From a virus: DNA of 36,391 bases. The stretch is from IMG/VR virus record IMGVR_UViG_3300033141_004211, positions 64,001 to 100,391 of that record; one strand, 5' to 3'. The translations under genes were made by a program, and so were the position numbers. Every line of letters begins with the position of its first letter. Position 1 is the stretch's first letter. The notes beneath the pieces are model-generated. The model did not search any database, was not told where the DNA came from, and saw nothing but the letters and a program-made list of their open reading frames with translations. This document shows positions 7,236 to 14,162 of the stretch, piece by piece.

Positions 7236-8313
7236 AATCAGCTTTCACTCGCGTCCTGACGATGATCTCATCAAGCCACCTTTGCGTCTCACCACCCTCA
7301 CCGATCACGGCAAATGCTGGATGCCACTTTCCACTATGCCAATAACCGAGCGTCTTGGTAGCAGGATCATAAGTTCGCATGAGCCTATCGGGACTGGGAA
7401 CAGCAGGCTCAGTCTCCCCAGCGATCTCAGGAAGATACTCATCGAGAACTGGCCCGGGGTTTTCCTCAATTATCTCACCATCTCCACCGATCATCAAGAT
7501 CTCACCAGTCCCCTCATCAACAACCTTACGGGGGAGTTTATCCTCATGCGCCCTGGCAAGAGCTATGAGGTGATTCATCCCTGCATTAGTCACAGCACTG
7601 TCAAAGAGCGCGTTCTGGAGATTCAGCGAGTAGTCGAAGATGCCATCGGCAATGGCCCCGCAACACCGCGTTACCTTGCTGATAGGGACCGCCACGATCC
7701 GGTCGAGCGTGAGGGCAGCTATCCACGCTCGTTTCTCTACGTTGCGCAGCATTACATCAGCGGCCCGCATCCACTCGTAGAACTTTTTTCGCTGCCGTTC
7801 CCACTCTACTTCATCGCAATCGCTGCAACAATGCTTCCGCACCCACCCCCAGAAGTCCTCTCCCGGGGCGAAACGCCGAAACTCTTCCCAATGAGCCCTG
7901 ACAGTAGCCAGCATCAGTCCACGCTGCCACGGGCTCACTTCCTCGAAGCGAAGATGGGCCTCCAGATACTGCGCCGACTGGTGAAGAGCCCACCACGCCG
8001 TATCTCCCTCCTTTCCAAAACGCTCAAAGGATGACGGAGCAACAAGAGGCCACAGCCACGATTCCGCCTTGACAGGTACTTCTGAGGGAGAAGCGAACTC
8101 AACGTCATCCCCAAGCATTGGGAAGTGATCATCCCCAAAACTCCCATCGGAGATAACCAGGACCAGCTTTCCATCAGCATGAACGAAGTCAAGCACATCG
8201 TCAGGCTTCAGCTCAGGGATGTCATCTCGGAAATCCACCATCTCACCCCTGCGGAAGACTGCAACAGCCACGATTCCTTCCTTGTCAACTGCAATGAGCT
8301 CATGTCCAGACAT
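7216..8313 (-). CDS. Unknown protein in replication cluster (365 aa)
   Basis: Not recognised. The N-terminal 110 residues are acidic and beta-rich. The middle (about 110-270) is helical with several Trp and a Cys pair (KHCCSDCDEVEW). The C-terminus (YDPATKTLGYWHSGKWHPAF) looks like a small beta domain. It follows the helicase gene with only 2 nt between them and overlaps the HNH gene, so it belongs to the replication transcription unit. A helicase loader or other replication accessory is possible from position alone. No Walker motif is present. Confidence 0.6.
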   Translation of the reverse strand: MSGHELIAVDKEGIVAVAVFRRGEMVDFRDDIPELKPDDVLDFVHADGKLVLVISDGSFGDDHFPMLGDDVEFASPSEVPVKAESWLWPLVAPSSFERFGKEGDTAWWALHQSAQYLEAHLRFEEVSPWQRGLMLATVRAHWEEFRRFAPGEDFWGWVRKHCCSDCDEVEWERQRKKFYEWMRAADVMLRNVEKRAWIAALTLDRIVAVPISKVTRCCGAIADGIFDYSLNLQNALFDSAVTNAGMNHLIALARAHEDKLPRKVVDEGTGEILMIGGDGEIIEENPGPVLDEYLPEIAGETEPAVPSPDRLMRTYDPATKTLGYWHSGKWHPAFAVIGEGGETQRWLDEIIVRTRVKADYGQDDV

Positions 8314-8315
8314 TT

Positions 8316-9719
8316 TCAGAACCCTTTCGGTTTTTCCTCCACCACAAAATCGGGAGGATCACTAATTCTACCAAGTTCTCGCTCATAATGCAACCTCACC
8401 ACCCCACCCGGACCGTATCTAAACTTCGCAATCTTGAGATACCACGCCTTTGGATCGTCCGCACGGATGCTTTGCCCCTCGACCTTTTTGGTCAGGACAG
8501 CATCCATCTCTCCTCTCTCCCAATATGAGTAAATATCCCACGGGCAAAGGACCAAATCCGCCACATCGTTACCAGCCCATAAGACATCCCCTTGTGCGGG
8601 CATCTTGTCGGGCCTCTCGTCAACACTCTTTTTCACCTGCGAGATGGCCACGACAGCTATACCGAGACCCTTAGCAACGACGTTCTTGAGGGCTTTGTAT
8701 ACCCCCTTGACCCGCTCCAATGCATCGGGAGCGGCGTCTGAGAGCAGACCAACAAAATCTATGTACCAGACATCAATACCATGGTGGAAGCTTAGCTGAA
8801 GAGCCTGGAAATAGACATCAGCAGTGGTAACACTACTCCTATCGTCAATGAACAGTGGAAGCTCAGCTAACTTTGCCTTAGCGTCATTGAGGGCACGTCG
8901 CACCTCGCGGTTGCCAGCATACCCACCTCCCATCAGGCGAGTCCAATCGACACCCGCCTCGGCGCACAAAAGCTTGAGGAGCAACATCTCCCCGGGCATC
9001 TCAATTGAGGACCAACCAACAACGTATCCATGCGCAGCTTGCCACTTGCTCCAGGTCAACGCCGTGGTAGTCTTGCCAGACCCCGGCAAACCGGCAATGA
9101 TATGCAACCAGTGACGCCCAAGCCCACCGCCAGTCACAGCATCTAGCTTCTGCCAGCCAGTAGGGACACGCATATACGGTTGACCTGCCAGCCATGCATC
9201 CAGCGCCGGGGACAGTTCCTGCCAATACCCTGCTACTTGCCTGGACCCCTTCCTCACCCGCCGCTGTTGCTCAAGAATGACCCGGCTTACGAAGTCATTC
9301 CAAAACTCCTCGTATTTGAGGCCGGGCCTCTTCGCAGCCCGATCCAGTTCGCCCTTCATCTCAGCCAAGAAATATTTCGCCGTCGCAATCCTGATCCTCT
9401 CAGCGAATAGGAAGACCTTCTTGGTGTCGTGCACTCCTCTCTCCATGAGGAAAGAGGGAAGGGATTCCACGTACTCACGTCCAACAATTTCTAAGGCGGA
9501 ACCAGCACCATGTTTCATATTCTCAAGCCGGAAGACAATCTCCTCAGGCGTGGGGGCGGCGCGTTCCATCAGTGCTTGCATGACAGCCTTCCAAACAAGC
9601 CCATGTTTCAAGGGCATATCATCCGGCTCCACGAGTTCACTGACGGAGGCAGCACAAGCTGGCTCTGCCAGGACACAACCGAGGAACAAATCGCAGGCTT
9701 CGATGTCGTATTCTCTCAT
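8316..9719 (-). CDS. dnaB: Replicative DNA helicase, DnaB-like
   Basis: A 467-residue DnaB/RecA-fold helicase that unwinds the replication fork. The N-terminal domain (about 1-110: EACDLFLGCVLAEPACAASV, LVWKAVMQALMER) matches DnaB-N, which binds primase. A linker follows, then Walker A AGLPGSGKTTTA (about 209-220) and Walker B VWYIDFVGLL (about 317-325). The next blocks are VVAISQVKKSVDERP, GNDVADLVLCP and KIAKFRYGPGG, the last corresponding to the usual KxRxGxxG arginine-finger region. Its ATG overlaps the stop of the upstream gene (ATGA). Primase and clamp lie in the same operon, giving a nearly complete phage replisome apart from a polymerase. Confidence 0.9.
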   Translation of the reverse strand: MREYDIEACDLFLGCVLAEPACAASVSELVEPDDMPLKHGLVWKAVMQALMERAAPTPEEIVFRLENMKHGAGSALEIVGREYVESLPSFLMERGVHDTKKVFLFAERIRIATAKYFLAEMKGELDRAAKRPGLKYEEFWNDFVSRVILEQQRRVRKGSRQVAGYWQELSPALDAWLAGQPYMRVPTGWQKLDAVTGGGLGRHWLHIIAGLPGSGKTTTALTWSKWQAAHGYVVGWSSIEMPGEMLLLKLLCAEAGVDWTRLMGGGYAGNREVRRALNDAKAKLAELPLFIDDRSSVTTADVYFQALQLSFHHGIDVWYIDFVGLLSDAAPDALERVKGVYKALKNVVAKGLGIAVVAISQVKKSVDERPDKMPAQGDVLWAGNDVADLVLCPWDIYSYWERGEMDAVLTKKVEGQSIRADDPKAWYLKIAKFRYGPGGVVRLHYERELGRISDPPDFVVEEKPKGF

Positions 9720-10006
9720 CGTTCCACGCCAACCACCTTGAAAGGAGTATCCACGATCTCATCTGCATCCCCATCAGGTTGCTGGAGGGTAATTGACCGT
9801 GGCGCAATGCCAAAAGCCAATGCTACTGTCGTCAGTGCTGCTTTATATCCCTCTCGGTAAGCCCGCAGGCTCGCAGCCAGCGATTCAGTTGAGTCGGGCG
9901 ACCCTGCCCCAATCTCAGCTATCGTTGCGGCTGTGGCTGCACTGGCCTCATTAGCCGCCAGCAATGCATTGCGGATGTCTTCTGAAAACCAAATGTCAAG
10001 TCCCAT
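9716..10006 (-). CDS. Unknown Ala-rich protein (96 aa)
   Basis: Not recognised. An Ala-rich helical N-terminus (NALLAANEASAATAATIAEIG) is followed by a second helix (LAASLRAYREGYKAALTTVALAFG) and a short acidic tail. It starts directly at the stop of the RAMP-like gene (TAAATG) and overlaps the helicase start by 4 nt. It is therefore translated in a block with them and may act with one of the two. Confidence 0.65.
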   Translation of the reverse strand: MGLDIWFSEDIRNALLAANEASAATAATIAEIGAGSPDSTESLAASLRAYREGYKAALTTVALAFGIAPRSITLQQPDGDADEIVDTPFKVVGVER

Positions 10007-10570
10007 TTAACGCTCCAGCACCTCAAAACGCCCGAAGAGACCCTGCCTCTGGGGACGGAAATCACCGAGCCCAGAGACAACACCAGCCCGGCGCAAGGTG
10101 GCGAGGATCACATCCTCCCCGACGAACTCCTCGTCGTACTCAATAATCACATCCGTCTGCCACTCCCTCAACTTCGGTCGGGATCTCAGAATGGCAGATC
10201 GCTGCACCACCACACGGCGTGTGTCAATCTCATACGTGGTCAGGGGGACTGTGTCGTGATCAGTCAGCGATAACCACTCCCAATCTCCATCAGGGGACAT
10301 GACGTTCAGTATCGCCCCGGCCAAAATGGAGCGAGCACCGCGCCTGCCGATTTTGTACCCAGTGGCAGCGTGCAAGAGAGCCGCGCGGATTGCAGCGGTG
10401 GGAAAGACAAGGTTGCCGTCCGCATTGCGATAGGTCGCTGCCTCAGCCTCATCCTCGGGCTTCGGAATCCTCTGCCTGGGGGATTTCGTCCCAGGTTGTG
10501 TCATACTCCCCAACGGATTATGCATCAGGAGGGGAGTAGTCCCTCTTAAAGTCACTCGTAGCTTTGCCAC
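10007..10570 (-). CDS. RAMP/Cas7-like protein of unknown function
   Basis: A 187-residue protein whose pattern resembles RAMP-superfamily (Cas7-type) ferredoxin folds. It has an opening strand with GTTPLLMHNP (10-19) and a middle PTAAIRAALLHAATG (57-71), reminiscent of the PGSSLRGALR segment of RAMPs. It has a Gly-rich end, GLGDFRPQRQGLFGRFEV (167-184), like the terminal RAMP glycine loop. There are no other cas genes nearby. In a phage replication block such a fold might bind single-stranded nucleic acid, but that is inference. The start is GTG at 10570 with AAGGAG about 11 nt upstream. A pentamer repeat array lies in its leader. Confidence 0.6.
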   Translation of the reverse strand: MAKLRVTLRGTTPLLMHNPLGSMTQPGTKSPRQRIPKPEDEAEAATYRNADGNLVFPTAAIRAALLHAATGYKIGRRGARSILAGAILNVMSPDGDWEWLSLTDHDTVPLTTYEIDTRRVVVQRSAILRSRPKLREWQTDVIIEYDEEFVGEDVILATLRRAGVVSGLGDFRPQRQGLFGRFEVLER

Positions 10571-10600
10571 TTCTCATTTCTCCTTTCTTCATAATTTGTA

Positions 10601-10660
10601 CCCTGCCCTGCCATACCAAGCCATGCCTGGCCGCGCCACGCCATGCCTCGCCCAGCCACA
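10601..10660. repeat. CCNNG pentamer array 1 (12 units)
   Basis: Sixty nt split exactly into twelve 5-mers of the form CCNNG, for example CCCTG, CCAAG, CCATG, CCTGG, CCGCG and CCACG; two units end in A. It fills the gap between the ParB-like stop (10670) and the ribosome site of the RAMP-like gene, so it is transcribed as GGCNN-type leader RNA. It is a diverged sibling of array 2 at 11384-11478 and shares the 13-mer CCTCGCCCAGCCA with it. Confidence 0.85.
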
Positions 10661-10669
10661 TGAAAGCTC

Positions 10670-11355
10670 CTAATCACTTAAATCCACCTTGTCAAGGGCC
10701 TTCTTCAACCTGATAAGAGCCGCTCTCAAGCGACCATGAGACAGGTCTAGCACATCGGCTTCCAACAGCAGGGCCAACCGGTTGGCATAGAAGCTGGCCT
10801 TGTTAGTGCCACCCTTCTTGGCGGCCCTTGCTTGCAACTTGGTGAGCCTTTTCCCCGCCCTGTCGGTGCAATCAGGCGGCAAGATCACTGGTGTCCTGAC
10901 CTCATTCCCCTCATCATCGGTGGTGACAGCCCAGCCAGTCCTGTCTGTCACAAGTTTACCCAGCTTCTCGGTCGTCATGCCTACCAAGGAAGCCACAGTA
11001 TCTATCTCGAGTCCATGCCTCCCGGCGATCTGGACACAGCGGATGTAGTCAACCTTGCTGAGTCTGCGGCCATGTTGTCCATTGAGGCGAATCGCATCAG
11101 AGAACAATTCGGCCTCACTCGCATATTCCTTCCACTTCGCCGCGATTCTGGTGGTGGGCTCGAAAACCCGCAATGCGCCTTCACCCTGTGGAAGCCGTCA
11201 ACAACACGGTTGCTGGCCCTGTCAACAACAACAGGCGGAAGGACCACACCACTCCTCAGAGCCTCAGCAAGTTCGGCCACATACATGTCAGATAACCTGA
11301 CCCTTGGGTAAAGCTCATAATCCAACACCAAATCAGCCAATGCTACCTTCACCAT
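10670..11355 (-). CDS. ParB-like protein interrupted by a -1 frameshift
   Basis: ATG 11355 (ribosome site GAAAGGAGAATGAAAG) opens a ParB N-terminal domain: VALADLVLDYELYPRVRLSD, LRSGVVLPPVVVD, VVDGFHRVKA. At about 11175-11180 the homologous continuation moves to the -1 frame (LRVFEPTTRIAAKWKEYASE, then FSDAIRLNGQHGRRLS, a typical ParB/helix-turn-helix region, ending at 10670). The first frame by itself runs on to 11002 with non-homologous sequence. No slippery heptamer is evident at the junction. A one-base deletion (real or sequencing error) is the simplest explanation. Alternatively the second half starts separately at TTG 11173. The gene is bracketed by the two pentamer arrays. Confidence 0.7.
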
Positions 11356-11383
11356 CTTTCATTCTCCTTTCTTCAAAAATTAT

Positions 11384-11478
11384 CCCTACCTTGCCTAGCC
11401 GCGCCTGGCCTAGCCTCGCCCAGCCATGCCTCACCACGCCAAGCCCTACCACGCCAGACCTCGCCAAGCCTTGCCACG
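11384..11478. repeat. CCNNG pentamer array 2 (19 units)
   Basis: Ninety-five nt divide exactly into nineteen 5-mers of the pattern CCNNG, such as CCTTG, CCTAG, CCGCG, CCTGG, CCAAG and CCACG; four units end in A. The array begins immediately after the primase stop (11480) and ends before the ribosome site of the ParB-like gene. The fixed CC..G at 5-bp period with free middle bases is not ordinary low-complexity sequence. Confidence 0.88.
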
Positions 11479-11479
11479 A

Positions 11480-12532
11480 CTATCTCACCCAATTTCCATA
11501 ACCGAATTTGTCACTGAAGAACTTCCTCAGTCCATCTGCCTTAACAGTTCGATTCATTATCAGGTCACAAAACTGCCCACGCGTTCCACCAGCCTTGACC
11601 CAATCTATCACGTCGCCTTCCCTACTATCCCAGATGGAATCCAGGAAAGCGATCTCCCAGGTTGGTCCAAGGGATTGCGCGACCAAGAACGCCTGGTCTT
11701 CCTCACCAATATCAGGGACAACAACACCACCAGAGAGATGGGCAAGCAGCTTCTTGAGATAGGGCCTGAACGAGCGACAACCGTTCGTCCACGAGAATGA
11801 GGAAAACCCCCATTCTGCATGGAGAAACAAGGCGGTCATCTCGCCGAAGACAACAATGCCATACCTCGCTCCCCTCACCCACATACGCCCGTAGCCATAC
11901 ACCCCATTCCGCCCTTTAATTCCCCAGTACTTGGGCCGGTGAGGACTGGCGATGTTCCTGAACCTGAGAGTGATTAAGTCCTCATAGCTATCCCCCCAGA
12001 CGGGGATCACCACAGCCTTGTCCCCGGCGCTATAACCGATCCGCTCTCGGTCAATGGTGTCATCGCTTAACAGCCACTTGTCTTGGACCCACTTCCGTGC
12101 CCATGGCGCTAGGGGATAATGATTAAGCACCGAAACATCCATTGGGTCGGGTAAGGGTTCCTCAGCATCACGCTGGATTCTGATCTCCTTTACGCCAACA
12201 GGTAACGGTCCTGGGCAAGCACATTCAGCCAGAACTTTCTCAGCGATCTCTGGCAGCGATAAGGCAGGGTAAATGTGCGAATACCAGTCTATCACCGATC
12301 CCCACTCATCGCACTTTGGCGAGAGGCAGCGATAGTATTCCTTGTACACCAGAAATGACGGGCGTCTGTCCTCGTGGAAGGGACAACAGCCCAACCAGTA
12401 CTCACCGCCAGAGACTGGGCGCGCCTGCTCCAGATAGGGCGGGATGATCTCACGGAGATCGCATCGCCGCTTGATCTCAGCGAAATCAATGCACTTGTGC
12501 TCAATCTCAGGTGGTTTTTCCCATGCCGCCAT
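11480..12532 (-). CDS. DNA primase, DnaG-type (zinc finger + Toprim)
   Basis: About 350 residues. The N-terminal CHC2 zinc-binding domain is clear: IDFAEIKRRCDLREIIPPYL, then CCPFHEDRRPSF (Cys 50, His 53) and YRCLSPKCDEWG (Cys 69, Cys 74). The catalytic Toprim domain follows, with KAVVIPVWGD, a VVFGEMTALFL Glu motif and VVPDIGEEDQ Asp motif. It would make RNA primers for the DnaB-like helicase in the same operon. It is shorter than host DnaG because the C-terminal helicase-binding domain is absent. I prefer ATG 12532 because GGAGAA precedes it at good spacing; an upstream start at 12559 is possible. Both overlap the preceding gene. Confidence 0.87.
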   Translation of the reverse strand: MAAWEKPPEIEHKCIDFAEIKRRCDLREIIPPYLEQARPVSGGEYWLGCCPFHEDRRPSFLVYKEYYRCLSPKCDEWGSVIDWYSHIYPALSLPEIAEKVLAECACPGPLPVGVKEIRIQRDAEEPLPDPMDVSVLNHYPLAPWARKWVQDKWLLSDDTIDRERIGYSAGDKAVVIPVWGDSYEDLITLRFRNIASPHRPKYWGIKGRNGVYGYGRMWVRGARYGIVVFGEMTALFLHAEWGFSSFSWTNGCRSFRPYLKKLLAHLSGGVVVPDIGEEDQAFLVAQSLGPTWEIAFLDSIWDSREGDVIDWVKAGGTRGQFCDLIMNRTVKADGLRKFFSDKFGYGNWVR

Positions 12533-12989
12533 GGACTTTTCTCCAACAGGAGGGGCCAAACCCGCGTTGCACCGATTGCGGATGGGTCAACCGGCGACCG
12601 CATCGCTGGCAGACAGCAATTACAATCTCCCCACGTTCCCGCAAGGTAGGGTAATGATAATCAAAGAACCTACGGAAGTCAGTAGCCTCATGTCTGAAAA
12701 GGGCACAGGTGCGGTTAATGACTTCTTCTGCCAACTCCACATCGAGGAGATCACGAAGTGCGAGAAGGTCATCGTAACTGCTCCGACACGCAGCACGCAA
12801 TCCCACACCCATCACTCGCTCAGCGGCAAACCCACCGGCCGCTACTATCAGTCGGTGCTCAGGGCGAACATTCTCACTTATATATTCGCAGCGTGGGTCA
12901 TCAACCTCCACGACCACTCGCGTCGCGTACCCAAGTTCGGACGCCACCCACGCATGTCCAAGTTCATGGATGCTAACCTGTAACTTCAT
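12507..12989 (-). CDS. Freestanding FtsH (M41)-like zinc peptidase with C-terminal zinc finger
   Basis: A 160-residue protein with HELGHAWVASELG at 8-20 (HExxH zinc site), AAGGFAAERVMG at 50-61 and SYDDLLALRDLL at 71-82. In that order these match the peptidase half of FtsH: HEAGHA, GGRAAEE, and the Asp that is the third zinc ligand. The membrane and AAA+ parts of FtsH are absent. The C-terminus CQRCGRRLTHPQSVQRGFGP (about 127 on, then SC) is a small Cys4 finger of the kind found fused to many phage proteins. A small soluble protease could remodel host or phage proteins, but without an ATPase its substrate choice is unclear. It overlaps both neighbours. Confidence 0.72.
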   Translation of the reverse strand: MKLQVSIHELGHAWVASELGYATRVVVEVDDPRCEYISENVRPEHRLIVAAGGFAAERVMGVGLRAACRSSYDDLLALRDLLDVELAEEVINRTCALFRHEATDFRRFFDYHYPTLRERGEIVIAVCQRCGRRLTHPQSVQRGFGPSCWRKVHGGMGKTT

Positions 12990-13203
12990 AGAATTCCGGC
13001 GGTGGTAACCTCTTCTTGGTTTCCTCTGTGAGACAATAGTAGGGAACGTTCACAAAGGTTTTTGGAGTTCTAAAGATAGCATAACGCACATTGAGCGGGC
13101 CAGTGGGTTTGGACCATCCAATGAACTGGCCATAGGTGCGGCGCACCTTGTCTGTCATAAAGTCCTTGTAAGTATACGCCACACGCGTACTCGTGTCACT
13201 CAT
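12973..13203 (-). CDS. Unknown basic protein (76 aa)
   Basis: Not recognised. It is rich in aromatic and basic residues (YTYKDFMTDKVRRTYGQFIG, PPEFYEVTG). The start at ATG 13203 overlaps the upstream stop (ATGAGTGA) and has a GAGGAG ribosome site. A more upstream ATG at 13221 would extend into the preceding gene. Tight coupling on both sides supports a real gene. Confidence 0.6.
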   Translation of the reverse strand: MSDTSTRVAYTYKDFMTDKVRRTYGQFIGWSKPTGPLNVRYAIFRTPKTFVNVPYYCLTEETKKRLPPPEFYEVTG

Positions 13204-13489
13204 TTTCCTGCTCCTCTCCATAAAACCTGATAGCCCAACGAATCAGGGCTCGTACAGCCGCAACGTGTGTGGAGGCGTGGGCACTTGCCTGGTGTCCATC
13301 TCTATCGGTTGCTGTCGCCCACACCCGTCTCATCGTACCAGGACTGGTGCGAATGACTAACCCGTCCCCTAAGTCCCACTCTATCCGTGTGCCTCCATAC
13401 CACGCTGCCGTCGGGGAGGGAATATCCCCGGGACTTGGCACACGCGGGAAACGCCCGGCTAAAGCACGACCAACTTCCGGGTCGTTCAT
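13196..13489 (-). CDS. Unknown protein (97 aa)
   Basis: Not recognised. It begins MNDPEVGRALAGRFPRVPSP. The middle has a beta-hairpin look (RIEWDLGDGLVIRTS), and the C-terminus is a helix (HVAAVRALIRWAIRFYGEEQ). ATG 13489 overlaps the stop of the upstream gene as TGATG, which fixes the start better than an upstream in-frame ATG at 13531. Confidence 0.6.
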   Translation of the reverse strand: MNDPEVGRALAGRFPRVPSPGDIPSPTAAWYGGTRIEWDLGDGLVIRTSPGTMRRVWATATDRDGHQASAHASTHVAAVRALIRWAIRFYGEEQENE

Positions 13490-13815
13490 CACCACACCCT
13501 CACATATCGTTGCCCCCTGCTCGGGTTCCACTCACCGCTGAGTATATCAGCAATGACGTACTTGATGAACCCAGGTGAGCGTACTTCCACAAGGCCATTC
13601 CTATGAGCCTGGAACAGGGCCTCAATCGCAGTTTCGATCTCCTCGAGGGTATAAGCAGGAACGCCCTTCTCTTCATCACCGTCGAGGATTTGCTGCATAA
13701 TCCCGACGGTTCTATAGAACTCCCCGGCACTCTTATGTCCAAAGTGGTTGCCCCACTTGCGAGCAAGTCTCCTGGCTGGGGAATCCTCAACGTACCGTCC
13801 AAGCTTCGCAGGCAT
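13489..13815 (-). CDS. Unknown protein (108 aa)
   Basis: Not recognised. It is mostly helical and basic at the N-terminus (GRYVEDSPARRLARKWGNHF). It has an acidic middle with EEIETAIEALFQAHRNGL, and YVIADILSGEWNPSRGQRYV at the end. The layout resembles small phage replication-accessory or winged-helix proteins, but no motif settles it. It shares its start with the stop of the next upstream gene and ends in the TGATG overlap with the following one. Confidence 0.6.
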   Translation of the reverse strand: MPAKLGRYVEDSPARRLARKWGNHFGHKSAGEFYRTVGIMQQILDGDEEKGVPAYTLEEIETAIEALFQAHRNGLVEVRSPGFIKYVIADILSGEWNPSRGQRYVRVW

Positions 13816-14162
13816 CAGAAACCCCTCTCCTTGAACCTAAACGGGCAGCACAACCAGGGCCAGTCTATGGCCTCTCTCTGCTCTATGAAGGTCACGCCAC
13901 CAACCTCGAAAGCAATCTCATAAGTCCTCTCACTGATCCGCCGCGACGAACAGACTATCATACCAAGCGGGACTTCAACATTGCCAACCCGCCTGGAGGG
14001 TGACCGGGGGTGCCCCTCAACGAACCAGGGGGGGCACCCCCAACACACTCGATATGGACAGTACCCATGCTCACAGTTCGCATGAGCACATATCTCTCCT
14101 ACACGGGTGCTGATCGCATCAGAACCCCGCAGCCTTAGCGGGCTCTGGTTTCCCACCATCAC
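13815..14162 (-). CDS. Cys-rich unknown protein (115 aa)
   Basis: Not recognised. A Cys/His cluster ICAHANCEHGYCPYRVCWGC (about 24-43) followed by a CC pair near the C-terminus (WPWLCCPFRF) suggests metal binding. ATG 14162 has GGGAG 7 nt upstream but overlaps the preceding gene by 44 nt, so an internal start remains possible. Confidence 0.55.
   Translation of the reverse strand: MMVGNQSPLRLRGSDAISTRVGEICAHANCEHGYCPYRVCWGCPPWFVEGHPRSPSRRVGNVEVPLGMIVCSSRRISERTYEIAFEVGGVTFIEQREAIDWPWLCCPFRFKERGF

Noticed and set aside
10970-11002. Interpretation of the ParB-like first frame (ending 11002) as a complete separate protein
   Set aside because: The sequence after GFHRVKA in that frame is unlike the family, while the -1 frame continues it.
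11384-11478. Possible CRISPR array or simple low-complexity sequence
   Set aside because: The period is 5 bp with no spacers, so it is not CRISPR. The fixed CC..G pattern with variable centre is too regular for simple low complexity.
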